Of a stretch of 64,000 bases of DNA, positions 1 to 7,924 are shown one piece after another (the first letter of the stretch is position 1; the number at the start of each line of letters is the position of its first letter). The stretch is from Rhodococcus rhodnii (lineage in GTDB: Bacteria > Actinomycetota > Actinomycetes > Mycobacteriales > Pseudonocardiaceae): the NCBI GenBank assembly GCA_000720375.1, contig JOAA01000003.1, positions 186,001-250,000 on the forward strand, written 5' to 3'. A model generated the notes under the pieces. That model had not been told where the DNA came from. It did no database searches and was given only the letters and a program-made list of their open reading frames with translations. A program made the translations under genes and the position numbers.

Positions 1-198
1 GTGCTGTCCGAGACAGCGCGTTTCCTCGGCGTACCAAGCCTTACCGTTCGCGAACACTGGCGTGGCGTCTACGCGTCCGCGCCGCAGCCGTACCTCGTGG
101 CCAGTCCGGCCGACGGGGTCCGGGTCGCCGCCGTGACCTCCGGGATCGGCATGACCACCGCGTTCGGGCTCGCCCCGGACGTTCTCGACACGTTGTGA
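1..198 (+). CDS. C-terminal end of FAD-dependent oxidoreductase (phosphonate-locus type)
   Basis: Only the last 65 residues are in the window; the start lies upstream. The segment ends in a stretch resembling the C-terminus of D-amino-acid-oxidase-fold flavoenzymes (GVRVAAVTSGIGMTTAFGLA), where a glycine-rich strand helps close the FAD site. Its stop overlaps the region just before phnD and all following genes are coupled, so it is probably the first visible gene of a phosphonate operon. This fits the FAD oxidoreductase family often found beside phnCDE in actinomycetes (known as TIGR03364). The family call is from short similarity plus context, so it is moderate; the reaction on an aminophosphonate is inference. 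Confidence 0.6.
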   Translation: MLSETARFLGVPSLTVREHWRGVYASAPQPYLVASPADGVRVAAVTSGIGMTTAFGLAPDVLDTL

Positions 199-218
199 AA
201 ACAGGGAGCTGGAACCCC

Positions 219-1094
219 ATGCGCGCACTTCTCGGTGTGATCGCGTTGCTGTGCTTGACTGTGACCGCGTGCGGCGGTTCGCCCGCCGCGAGCGGGGCGT
301 GCCCGGACGGCCGGATCCGGTTCGGCGTCGAGCCGTACGAGGACCCCGCCAAACTCAAGCCCGCGTACGAAGTCCTCGCCAAAGCGTTGCAGACCAAGCT
401 GAACTGCCCGGTCGAACTGCAGGTCGTCGAGGACTACTCGGCCGAAGTGCTGGCGATGCGCAACGGCAAGCTGGAGATCGCCCAGTTCGGTCCGCTCGGC
501 TTCGTGTTCGCCAGCACCAAGGCCAACGCCCAAGCGCTCGCTTCATTCGCCGACGCCACCGGCAAGCTGACCACGTACACCGCCGGTATCTGGGTCCCGG
601 CCGCCTCCCCGGTGAAGTCCATCAACGACCTGCCCGGCAAGACCGTGGCGCTGTCCAGCCCAGGATCGACATCCGGCGACGCCTTGCCCCGCTTCGCTTT
701 CAAGGACATCAAAGACGTCAAAGTGGACTACGCGGGCGGTCACCCCGAGGCCATGCTGGCCCTGACCAACGGAAAAGTGGACGCCGCGGAGATCAACAGC
801 CAGCAGGCCGCGAGCGCGAAGGCGGCGGGTGCCTTCGATCCGTCGAAGTTCCGGCAGATCTGGACATCGGCGCCGATCCCCAACGACCCGATCACCGTCC
901 GCGGCGACCTCGACCCGGCGTTGACCGGCAAGATCCGCAAGGCACTGCTGGAACTGGGACCGTCCGATGTGGCCCAGGTCGGCGCTTTCCTCGACGTCAC
1001 ACCGCCCGGACCACTGGTGGCCGTGACAAAGGAGACCTACCAGCCACTGTTCGACCTGGCGGCCGCACTGGGCTTGACCGAGAACGACGTATGA
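219..1094 (+). CDS. phnD: Phosphonate/phosphite ABC transporter substrate-binding lipoprotein
   Basis: Binding protein that captures phosphonate-type ligands outside the membrane for a PhnCE importer. I choose the ATG at 219 (291 aa) rather than the GTG at 195: it is preceded by GGGAGCTGG and gives a classic lipoprotein signal, MRALLGVIALLCLTVTAC, with lipobox LTVTAC and the lipidated Cys at residue 18. The body has the PhnD-type layout (RFGVEPYEDP near the start, then GPLGFVFA, and SSPGSTSGDALPRF in the ligand-binding lobe). The stop overlaps the phnC start by four bases (ATGA), indicating translational coupling. Substrate could be phosphonate, phosphite or an aminophosphonate; the sequence alone does not separate these. 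Confidence 0.88.
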   Translation: MRALLGVIALLCLTVTACGGSPAASGACPDGRIRFGVEPYEDPAKLKPAYEVLAKALQTKLNCPVELQVVEDYSAEVLAMRNGKLEIAQFGPLGFVFASTKANAQALASFADATGKLTTYTAGIWVPAASPVKSINDLPGKTVALSSPGSTSGDALPRFAFKDIKDVKVDYAGGHPEAMLALTNGKVDAAEINSQQAASAKAAGAFDPSKFRQIWTSAPIPNDPITVRGDLDPALTGKIRKALLELGPSDVAQVGAFLDVTPPGPLVAVTKETYQPLFDLAAALGLTENDV

Positions 1095-1870
1095 GCATCG
1101 AAATCCGAGGACTGCGAAAGTCCTTCACCGGCAAGCAGGTGCTCGCCGGTGTGGACCTGACCGTCGCGCCCGGCGAGTTCGTCGCGGTGCTGGGCGCGAA
1201 CGGATCAGGAAAGTCGACGGTGCTCCGATGCGCGGTCGGCCTGCAACAGCCGGACGCCGGCACCATCGAGATCGACGGCGGCGCGGCCATGGTGTTCCAG
1301 CAGATCCACCTCGTCAACCGCCGGACAGTGCTGGACAACGTATGTTCCGGAGCGCTCGGCCGGTTGAAGTTGAGGCAGTCGGTCTTCTTCCCGCGCCCGG
1401 TCCGGGAAGAGGCGATGGAATGCCTTGCTCGGGTGGGGTTGGCGGATCGTGCTTCAGAGCGGGCCGGAAGGCTGTCGGGTGGGCAGCAGCAACGGGTCGC
1501 GATCGCTCGGGCGTTGTGTCAGCGTGCCAAGGTGATCCTGGCGGATGAGCCGGTGTCCGCTTTGGACCCGAGTGCGGCCGAGCAAGTGGTGTCGTTGCTG
1601 GCTTCGCTGGCGGATGAGGGAATGGCAGTACTGGCGGTGCTGCATCAACCGGAACTGGCGCAAAGGTTCGCGCACCGAATAGTGGGGATGGCCCAGGGAA
1701 AGGTGGCCTTCGAACGGAAGGCTGCGGACTTGAAGGCGGCCGAAGTGGCTTCGCTGTACCCAGCAACAGGTACAGTCTCGGCAATCGCGCCAGGCTCGCC
1801 ACCGGCGCCTGACTCACCGACTGCGACATCTTTTGACTCTGCGACCTCACTCCCCCGAGGCAGCCGATGA
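1091..1870 (+). CDS. phnC: Phosphonate ABC transporter ATP-binding protein
   Basis: Cytoplasmic ATPase of the phosphonate importer (259 aa). Visible motifs are Walker A GANGSGKS (residues 35-42), Q-loop region AMVFQQ, signature LSGGQQQR (about 127-134) and Walker B VILADEPVSALDP (about 148-160). The ATG at 1091 overlaps the phnD stop and its own stop overlaps the phnE start (ATGA), so phnD-phnC-phnE are coupled. The last ~33 residues form a Pro/Ser/Thr-rich tail beyond the usual PhnC end (after ASLYPATG); this tail lies in the stretch leading to phnE and may be dispensable. Confidence 0.92.
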   Translation: MSIEIRGLRKSFTGKQVLAGVDLTVAPGEFVAVLGANGSGKSTVLRCAVGLQQPDAGTIEIDGGAAMVFQQIHLVNRRTVLDNVCSGALGRLKLRQSVFFPRPVREEAMECLARVGLADRASERAGRLSGGQQQRVAIARALCQRAKVILADEPVSALDPSAAEQVVSLLASLADEGMAVLAVLHQPELAQRFAHRIVGMAQGKVAFERKAADLKAAEVASLYPATGTVSAIAPGSPPAPDSPTATSFDSATSLPRGSR

Positions 1871-2643
1871 AGCCGCCGACTCGCAAAGCCCCTTCTCCGC
1901 TTGCCTTCATCGTCATCGCGGTCCTGATCGGCATCCACGTCCTTGCCTGGCAAGGCACCGGGTTCTCCCCTGGCGCCCTGGTCGAAGGATGGCGGGGGAT
2001 GGCCGACTTCCTCGACCAGTCCTTCCCACCCGACCTCGGCGTCCTCACCGAAAGCCTCGAAGCCGCCGTCATCACCCTCTACATCGGACTCCTCGGCACC
2101 ACGTTCTCCATCCCCTTCGCCCTGCTCCTCGGCATCCTGGCGGCCCGCGTGACCACGCCGAACGCCTGGACCTACCAGGTCGCCCGATCCATCCTGTCCG
2201 TTCTGCGGTCCGTTCCGGACGTCGTATTCGCGTTGATCTTCGTGACCGCGGTCGGGCTTGGGCCGTTCGCCGGTGTGCTCGCGTTGGTGTTCCACAACAC
2301 CGGGGTGATGGGCAAGCTCTGGGCCGAGGCGATGGAGGAAACCGATCCTGGGCCAAGGGAAGCGCTGCGTGTCGCTGGGGCGTCCGGGGCTCAGATCGCC
2401 GCGAACGCCGTACTGCCGGCTGTCCTGCCGCAGATGGTCGGGCTGCTGTTGTACCGGTTCGACGTGAACGTGCGCTCCTCGCTCGTCCTCGGGCTGGTGG
2501 GCGCGGGCGGCATCGGGTTCCTGATCAACCAGTCCATCAAGCTGTTCCGGTTCGACCAGATGGTGACGCACATCATCGTGGTCGTCCTCGTTGTGGTGAT
2601 CGTCGACCAGCTCTCGGCGTACGTCCGGCGGCGCCTAGCGTGA
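1867..2643 (+). CDS. phnE: Phosphonate ABC transporter permease
   Basis: Membrane permease (258 aa) partnering PhnC and PhnD. Several hydrophobic segments are visible, beginning with LAFIVIAVLIGIHVLAW at residues 12-28. The cytoplasmic EAA coupling loop is at roughly residues 155-190 (EAMEETDPGPREALRVAGAS, then VLPAVLPQ). The pattern LGLVGAGGIGFLI near the C-terminus is typical of PhnE and related permeases. The 3' end overlaps the convergent TPR-CHAT gene by nine bases, so the operon ends here. Confidence 0.9.
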   Translation: MKPPTRKAPSPLAFIVIAVLIGIHVLAWQGTGFSPGALVEGWRGMADFLDQSFPPDLGVLTESLEAAVITLYIGLLGTTFSIPFALLLGILAARVTTPNAWTYQVARSILSVLRSVPDVVFALIFVTAVGLGPFAGVLALVFHNTGVMGKLWAEAMEETDPGPREALRVAGASGAQIAANAVLPAVLPQMVGLLLYRFDVNVRSSLVLGLVGAGGIGFLINQSIKLFRFDQMVTHIIVVVLVVVIVDQLSAYVRRRLA

Positions 2644-5241
2644 ACTGCCCAGGCACACGAACGGACGCCGGAACGGGTCGACGGCGATCGTGTCGGCCAG
2701 TGCCACGGCAGGACTCGCGCCTGCGGCCAGGCGGCGATGGTAGTCATCCATCGCCGCCGCCGACGCGTGGTCACCCACTTTGCTCAGCGGCGCGATGACC
2801 GTCTGCGATCCGCTTGCCAGCAACGCACTTGCGAACCCCAAGGGCTCGTCGCCCGGCCGGATCCGGTTCAACGCCAGCTCGCACGCGGCGAGGACGACGT
2901 GTTGCGGCGGTCGTTCCAGTTCGGCGATCTCGTGGGCGAACAACGCTCCGTCGGCGAGTTCGAGCTTGGAGAACAAGGCGTTCTCCGGTTCGTGTGCGCC
3001 GTGCGCCGCGATGTGTGCGAGGCGGGCGCCGTCGAGTGCCTTGAGCACAGCGGAAACCTGGGCTGTCGTACCGGAGATCAGCTGTGCCGTCTGGTGGTGC
3101 GTGGCCAGCTTGTCGATCTCCCCGACGGCAGCAGGCAATCCGAGCGTTCGCACCAACACCGTGTGCCCGTTTTGCCGCGTCGACGCGCGTTCGGCCGCCA
3201 ACCACGCCGTCGCCGATGGTGCGACGACCGTCGGCCGGCCGTGCAACGAAGGCAAAACACCCCACGGAACACCGTAAAGCGCGCCAGTTGGCACGACTAC
3301 GAGGTCGCGGTCGCCGATCAGCTGCCCCAAAGGACGCGCGATCTGACTGTCTATCTGTTCGGCTTGTTTGCGCGCCGAGACGGACACCACCTGCACCATG
3401 GGAGTGGGCAAGTGGTCCGGCGCCAACGCGTTGAGGTCCACGTTGAGCATCCGCGCGTGTTTTCCGGCCATCGTCGCCGACCCGAGATTCACCATGCGGA
3501 TGTCGCCGTCGACCAACACCACGGCCACCAGCGAGTCCTCGGAGGCGACAAAGCTGACCAGCGCGCGATCCTTGAGCCGCTCAGCCACCTCGGTCAAGTC
3601 CGCGACCGGCCGGGATTTGCCCCATCGGCCCGAATGCCAGCCAAGCCGGTGCGCTTCGCGCAGCCGCTCGTTGCGCCGCGACTTCAACGCGGCGGTGGGG
3701 TGACCGTCGTGCTGGGCCTGGTGAATCGACTGGGTCAGGTTCCGGACTTCGGCGATCCGCTCGATCAGTTCCGGGTCGCCGCCTGCGATCGGCTCGTACC
3801 GATATGTCTGGGCACGGGTCCGTTCGAGCCATTCGAAGATCCGCTTCGGGTTCCCGCCTGCCAACGCCAGCCGTACGGCCAGATCCCCCAGTTCCTGGCC
3901 ATGCGCGGCGGTCCCGGACACCAGCTCGAGCCCACCCATGCGGTCACGGACCTTTTCCAGTTCCTGTTGGGCGACCTTGATCTCGTCGAGTGCCTTGGCC
4001 TGCGTGCCCTGGGCGGCGGCGAGTTCCGCCCGGCACAGACGGCGCAGCATGCGCTGGTCGATCGGAGTGAGCTGGCTCGGCCGTGGAATCCGCTGCACCA
4101 ACTCGGCCGCGCGCTTGAGTTTGCCGCGGCGGATCTCCAGTCGTGCGGCCAGCATTCGCGCCACAGCTGCCTGATCAGCAAGTCGAGGCGCGGGCATGGT
4201 GCGCGCGATACGCAACGCGCGCTCGGGCAGCGCGGCAGGAATGTCACCGGATCGCAGGGCGTCCTGTACGTCCGCTCGCAGGCCGACGAGAGCGGCGTTC
4301 GCGACGCAGGTCTCGCACCCGAATCGGCGCATTCGCCGTCGTGCCACGCCTGCCAGCTCCCGCGCCACATCCAGCTCGTCGTTCATCAACGCCGCCGTGG
4401 CACGGTACAACTCGACATCGGCCAGGTCCCGCGAGCCGCTTTGCTGCTCGCGCATCACAGGCAGCACCTCGTCGAGGTGCTTGCCCGCCTCGACCGCCAG
4501 TCCCGCGGTCAGCAACGCCTGGGCTTGGTGCAGCCGGAGCAGCGCGGGCACTGTGACGCCCAAGGTGCCGTAGATCCGTTCGCTTTCCTGATAAGCGCGC
4601 AGTGCGGCCGGCACATCTCCGGTACGCAGTTCCAACGTTCCCAGCGGCCGGCGGATATCCGCGGCCGGTGTGGGCAGGTCATGGTGTTCGGCGAGCTCGA
4701 CGGCCCTGGTCAGGTCTTCCCGCGCCCGGCGTACGTCACCAAGGCGGGTATACGCCAATCCTCTTGTCGACAAGGTGTTGAGAAAGATCTCGACCAGCGG
4801 GCGCGGATCGTCCGAGCGCGCGATGCAGCCCTCCAGGTATCTGATGGACGCGTCGAAGTAGGCGATGCTCTCCTGGTTTCGCCCGGCTCCCATGAGCAGC
4901 AGGCCGTAGTTGTGGTGCAGCGGGTCGAGCAGTTCCTCGCGCATCGCCTCGTCGTCGATGGTCTGGATCATCAGCCGGACGTCGTCCAGCCGGGCCAGCC
5001 CTTCGGCGGCGCCACCCAGTTCGGACTCCACGAAAGCCAGCGAGCAGGCCAACCGGATCCGGATGCGCAACCACTCGACGTAGTGCTCCGCGGCGACGGG
5101 ATGGATGGAGTCCAGCAGCGTCATCCCCCGCCGCAGCATGCGTGCTCCTTCGTGCTGCCGTGAGGAACACGCGGCGTCCAGGCCGGCTCGGTGCAGCTCA
5201 CTCGCTTCGCGAAGGATCTCGGACGGACCGGACTTCGTCAC
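2635..5241 (-). CDS. TPR-repeat protein with C-terminal CHAT (caspase-like) protease domain
   Basis: An 868-residue protein whose first ~500 residues are helical TPR-like repeats (for example the segments around LGDVRRAREDLTRAVELAEHH). The last ~330 residues are a CHAT domain (caspase-HetF-associated). The probable catalytic dyad is His747 in HIAAHGAH and Cys787 in VVLAACELA. CHAT proteins are cysteine peptidases of the caspase clan, used in bacterial conflict and signalling; the target here is unknown. I prefer the GTG at 5241 to that at 5247 because GAGGGG sits five bases upstream of it. A small peptide gene lies just upstream on the same strand (5336-5542), with a hairpin between, so the two are probably one transcript. 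No signal peptide or membrane segment is seen, so it should be cytoplasmic. Confidence 0.85.
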   Translation of the reverse strand: MTKSGPSEILREASELHRAGLDAACSSRQHEGARMLRRGMTLLDSIHPVAAEHYVEWLRIRIRLACSLAFVESELGGAAEGLARLDDVRLMIQTIDDEAMREELLDPLHHNYGLLLMGAGRNQESIAYFDASIRYLEGCIARSDDPRPLVEIFLNTLSTRGLAYTRLGDVRRAREDLTRAVELAEHHDLPTPAADIRRPLGTLELRTGDVPAALRAYQESERIYGTLGVTVPALLRLHQAQALLTAGLAVEAGKHLDEVLPVMREQQSGSRDLADVELYRATAALMNDELDVARELAGVARRRMRRFGCETCVANAALVGLRADVQDALRSGDIPAALPERALRIARTMPAPRLADQAAVARMLAARLEIRRGKLKRAAELVQRIPRPSQLTPIDQRMLRRLCRAELAAAQGTQAKALDEIKVAQQELEKVRDRMGGLELVSGTAAHGQELGDLAVRLALAGGNPKRIFEWLERTRAQTYRYEPIAGGDPELIERIAEVRNLTQSIHQAQHDGHPTAALKSRRNERLREAHRLGWHSGRWGKSRPVADLTEVAERLKDRALVSFVASEDSLVAVVLVDGDIRMVNLGSATMAGKHARMLNVDLNALAPDHLPTPMVQVVSVSARKQAEQIDSQIARPLGQLIGDRDLVVVPTGALYGVPWGVLPSLHGRPTVVAPSATAWLAAERASTRQNGHTVLVRTLGLPAAVGEIDKLATHHQTAQLISGTTAQVSAVLKALDGARLAHIAAHGAHEPENALFSKLELADGALFAHEIAELERPPQHVVLAACELALNRIRPGDEPLGFASALLASGSQTVIAPLSKVGDHASAAAMDDYHRRLAAGASPAVALADTIAVDPFRRPFVCLGSSR

Positions 5242-5281
5242 AGGCACCCCTCTATGACAACACAGCCCGTAGTCAAATGGA

Positions 5282-5314
5282 GCCCGCCTACTGGGAGAAA
5301 CCCACCAGGCGGGC
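5282..5314 (-). promoter_or_regulatory. Intercistronic hairpin between the small peptide gene and the CHAT gene
   Basis: Arms GCCCGCCT (5282-5289) and AGGCGGGC (5307-5314) pair perfectly, with an inner GGG/CCC pair around AGAAA. It is not followed by a T-run on the minus strand, so it looks more like an RNA-stability or attenuation element than a strong terminator. It could make the upstream peptide more abundant than the CHAT protein. Function is inference. Confidence 0.45.
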
Positions 5315-5335
5315 CATCACGCTCGGTATCCGACC

Positions 5336-5542
5336 TTACCGGGGGCAGCCGCCGGAGCACTGGATACCCGGGTGGGTGGTGCCGTCCGGGTGCAGGTGCG
5401 TGTGCGTCGGGCAGTCGGGCTCATCGGTCTGCGGTGCCGGCTCGGTCTTGGGCTCGGCAGGAGCGGTGGCAGTGGCGGCCGGGGTGGCGCCTGCGGCCTC
5501 GTCCTCGCCCGGGTAATCGATTTCTTTGGTGCTGGTGGTCAC
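5336..5542 (-). CDS. Small Cys/His-rich protein of unknown function upstream of the CHAT gene
   Basis: A 68-residue protein starting with GTG at 5542, preceded by a strong ribosome site (GGGGAGGAAG ending seven bases before the start), which is the best evidence that it is real. The first half is acidic and Ala/Pro/Thr-rich and probably disordered. The last 27 residues hold three Cys and three His (DCPTHTHLHPDGTTHPG, then CSGGC), which could bind metal or be modified. I recognise no family. It is the likely first gene of a two-gene transcript with the CHAT protease, so it may be a substrate, partner or inhibitor; that role is inference. Confidence 0.6.
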   Translation of the reverse strand: MTTSTKEIDYPGEDEAAGATPAATATAPAEPKTEPAPQTDEPDCPTHTHLHPDGTTHPGIQCSGGCPR

Positions 5543-5846
5543 GCTGATCTTCCTCCCCTAATTGATCTGCCTTTAGGCCAGACGTGGACTCGGCGTCACT
5601 CGGTGTCGCTTCTCCGTCCACTGTTCGTCGGCCCCTCGCGCCGCGAACGGGCTAATACTGACACAACGGAGCAATGATCGGTGAGAGTATTTTTACTCGG
5701 TGTAGCTCGATCGCGTTACGGATGTTCCGACGCCGCAGCGGACGCACCGGTTCCCGTGCGCACCAAAAAAGGGACCATCCAATTGGACGGTCCCTTCTCG
5801 GCCGGCAGCGGCTAGCGGTTCGTCGCGGTCGCCCGGATTTTGTTGA
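5543..5846. other. Non-coding stretch between the peptide/CHAT operon and the fucosidase-like gene
   Basis: About 300 bases with no credible gene. It must hold the promoter of the leftward peptide/CHAT transcript. It contains a small inverted repeat, GAGTA (5685-5689) with TACTC (5694-5698) around TTTT, which may be an operator. At its right edge is the terminator of the fucosidase-like gene (5765-5794). I could not assign a convincing -35/-10 pair. Confidence 0.5.
5765..5794 (-). terminator. Rho-independent terminator of the fucosidase-like gene
   Basis: Arms GGGACCATCC (5771-5780) and GGACGGTCCC (5785-5794) form a 10-bp stem (one G-U pair in RNA) around AATT. On the minus strand the stem is followed by six Ts (the A-run at 5765-5770). 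It lies about 50 bases beyond the stop of the gene starting at 7643, the correct place and direction. Confidence 0.88.
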
Positions 5847-7643
5847 TCACCAAGGCATCTGCCCACTCGGCATGCCCGCGTAGGCAGAGCCGATCCAGGC
5901 TTCGTCCACACGCAACCGCTTGTAGCGGGTGCTGTCACTGGAAGCGGCATGGGTGTTCACGATTTCCACCCGGACATGCCGGGCGGTCGTGGCCGGAATG
6001 TCGATGAACTGGACACCGCGATGGCTTGGCAGCGTGCCGGTTTTGACCGCCGAACCCCAGTTCGTCCCGTCATTGCTGACAAAAACCCGGTAATTCCGGA
6101 TACGGGCCGACTGTTCGGTCGCCGACCGGGCGTAGCTGACCGAATCCTCGCGCTGGTTGATTCCAACGTACTGGATGCGTTTGGCGCTGCCCAGATCGAA
6201 ATTCAACGACACCGGAGTCGTCTTGTTGCTGTCCCAATAGGTCAGGTAGTTGCCGTCGCCCGCGGCCGAAGCGGCACGGCCACTGGCCGAAGCCGTAGCG
6301 CTGAGCACCACACCGCTATGGATTCCCTCACGGCCGGTGGTCTCCACTTTGAACACGGTGTCGTACTGGTCCCAGTTGGACACACCGGTGAGTGTCACCG
6401 TGCCGCCGCTCTGCGAGAACGACACCGCCGCACCGGTTCGCAGGTTGGTCACCCGGCTGACCTTGTAGCCGTTGTCCCGGACGCGAAGCGTGCTGCCGGA
6501 CGGCCGGGTCAGCACGTGGATGTAGTGCAGGTTCGGGTTGTTCTTCTTGATCGTGGTCACGCCGTGCGCGCCGTCGTTCCAGAAACCGGGCTTCAGGCCG
6601 CCGTACATGTAGCCGCCGCCCTCGGTGCCGTCGAGCGACTCCCAGATCTGGTCGAGGTAGCCGTTCAGGAAGGTGTTGTACGCCTCCTGGTTCGACGGGA
6701 ACCGGCCGTTGACCATCGCGGTCTCGGCCATGTTGGACTTCACCGACGAGCCGGAGTTGGTGATGTAGCGGCCGATGTTGAGCCGGTAGTCCACTTGCGA
6801 GTTCGAGCCGCTGTACCACCACGCGCCCGAACTGGGCAGCTTGTAACAGGCCTCGATCAGCCGGGGCGCGGCCGTGTAGACCGCCTGTGGATAGTCGTAA
6901 CTCGGGGACATGCCGGTCTTCTGCTCGTTGGAGATCGTGTCCATGATCGGCGTGTCTTCGTTGTTGTTGCTGAGCGTCAGGTCCGGGCGGTCACGCCGGA
7001 TCCGCTCGTAGAGGCCGTTGCGCTCCCAGTAGGCGTTGTCGTTGTCGATCCAGAAGCCGGCCATCGCCGGGTATTCGGCCTGCGGGTAGCGCTGCATCAC
7101 CTCGACGATCCGGTCGTAGCTGAACTCACCGAAGCCGTCCCGGGTGGTGATGTTGACGGTCCGCCCTTTGTATGCGGAATACGCACTGGAGTTCAGCCAG
7201 CTGCCGGAGGACAGGCCTTCCTGGTGCCACTGCGGGTCATCCGTCATGTACACCAGCACTTTCACGCCCTGCGCGCCGGCGGCCTTGATCAGTTCGCCGA
7301 GGAAGTCGCGCTTGGTCGAGCAACTGCCCGGGACTTTCGACGGCCAGGCCGTCGCGTACCCGAGCCTGCTGTGGAACGACGCGAACACGAGGTACTGGGC
7401 GTGCACCTTCTTCGCCTCGTTCACCCAGTACTGCGGTGTCCAGCCGCCGTTGGTGACGGCCGACTCCCATGCGCTGCAACTGGTGTAGCCGGGCGACGTG
7501 CGCATCCCCCAGTGCAGGAACAGCCCGGCCTGCGAGTCTCGAAGCCATTGCTGGCGTGGATGTTGCAACTCCGCTGATGCCGTCGGCGCGCTCACCAAGC
7601 CGACCAGCATGATGATCGCCGCCAAGATCCCTTTGCGCGACAC
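5847..7643 (-). CDS. Secreted alpha-L-fucosidase-like protein (GH29 type) with C-terminal F5/8 (discoidin) domain
   Basis: A 598-residue secreted protein. The GTG at 7643 is chosen because GGGAGGAAG precedes it and it yields a clean signal peptide (SRKGILAAIIMLVGLVSAPTASA). Residues ~27-350 resemble a GH29-type barrel (LFLHWGMRTSP near the start, then FASFHSR, GFWIDNDNAYW as the likely nucleophile region, and SYDYPQ). Residues ~450-590 form an F5/8 type C carbohydrate-binding domain (DGNYLTYWDSN, DLGSAKRIQYVGI, RNYRVFVSNDGTNW). It is divergent from a pectin-degrading operon and shares a promoter element with it, so it probably trims fucosyl or related decorations from plant polysaccharide. 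The exact sugar is uncertain. Confidence 0.75.
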   Translation of the reverse strand: MSRKGILAAIIMLVGLVSAPTASAELQHPRQQWLRDSQAGLFLHWGMRTSPGYTSCSAWESAVTNGGWTPQYWVNEAKKVHAQYLVFASFHSRLGYATAWPSKVPGSCSTKRDFLGELIKAAGAQGVKVLVYMTDDPQWHQEGLSSGSWLNSSAYSAYKGRTVNITTRDGFGEFSYDRIVEVMQRYPQAEYPAMAGFWIDNDNAYWERNGLYERIRRDRPDLTLSNNNEDTPIMDTISNEQKTGMSPSYDYPQAVYTAAPRLIEACYKLPSSGAWWYSGSNSQVDYRLNIGRYITNSGSSVKSNMAETAMVNGRFPSNQEAYNTFLNGYLDQIWESLDGTEGGGYMYGGLKPGFWNDGAHGVTTIKKNNPNLHYIHVLTRPSGSTLRVRDNGYKVSRVTNLRTGAAVSFSQSGGTVTLTGVSNWDQYDTVFKVETTGREGIHSGVVLSATASASGRAASAAGDGNYLTYWDSNKTTPVSLNFDLGSAKRIQYVGINQREDSVSYARSATEQSARIRNYRVFVSNDGTNWGSAVKTGTLPSHRGVQFIDIPATTARHVRVEIVNTHAASSDSTRYKRLRVDEAWIGSAYAGMPSGQMPW

Positions 7644-7697
7644 GGCTTCCTCCCATGTGGGTATGGTCAAGCCCGGGCGCGGCGGCATCCCGCGATT

Positions 7698-7727
7698 GGT
7701 CTACTCCACTCAGGCCCGCCTAGTCAA
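7698..7727 (-). promoter_or_regulatory. Promoter of the fucosidase-like gene
   Basis: On the minus strand a TTGACT -35 (7727-7722) is followed after 18 bases by TAGACC (7703-7698) inside an 11-bp box TGGAGTAGACC. The same box and a TTGACG -35 occur in mirror image at 7813-7841 for the divergent operon. The predicted transcript would have a leader of about 45-50 bases before the GTG at 7643. Confidence 0.6.
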
Positions 7728-7812
7728 GACTCCCCTCCGACCTCTATTCCCGCTCATAGGAACAAATGCCCCTTTATGGGTTCAGAAGACGTAAAACGTC
7801 GGAGCTCTCTTC

Positions 7813-7841
7813 TTGACGAGGGTCGGTCGATGGAGTAGACC
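7813..7841 (+). promoter_or_regulatory. Promoter of the GH28-GH105-GH31 operon
   Basis: TTGACG (7813-7818), a 17-base spacer, then TAGACC (7836-7841) within TGGAGTAGACC (7831-7841). The pairing with the mirror-image copy at 7698-7727 makes both predictions stronger. Transcription would start near 7848, inside the inverted repeat at 7848-7873. Confidence 0.6.
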
Positions 7842-7847
7842 CTACGT

Positions 7848-7873
7848 ATGTAACCGTTTTCGCTCGGTTACAT
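7848..7873 (+). promoter_or_regulatory. Inverted-repeat operator at the start of the pectin operon transcript
   Basis: Perfect 9-bp arms ATGTAACCG (7848-7856) and CGGTTACAT (7865-7873), separated by eight bases. It sits just downstream of the predicted -10, where a repressor would block transcription. LacI- or GntR-type sugar regulators are candidates; no regulator gene is adjacent. Confidence 0.6.
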
Positions 7874-7924
7874 CGAACAGGGTGCACCACCGGCCTTCAC
7901 CGCGTCAGTCAAGGGAGACCGACA

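Noticed and set aside
251..1090. N-terminal extension of the phnC frame through phnD
   Set aside because: The extension is Arg-rich nonsense opposite in frame to phnD; the ABC domain starts at the ATG at 1091.
2737..5163. An 808-codon plus-strand frame opposite the CHAT gene
   Set aside because: It is a GC-driven mirror frame: Arg/Gln/Val-rich, no domains, and the minus-strand frame has clear TPR and CHAT motifs.
5949..7577. A 542-codon plus-strand frame opposite the fucosidase-like gene
   Set aside because: No family features and Val/Asp/Arg/His-biased; the minus strand encodes a secreted enzyme with recognised domains and a terminator.
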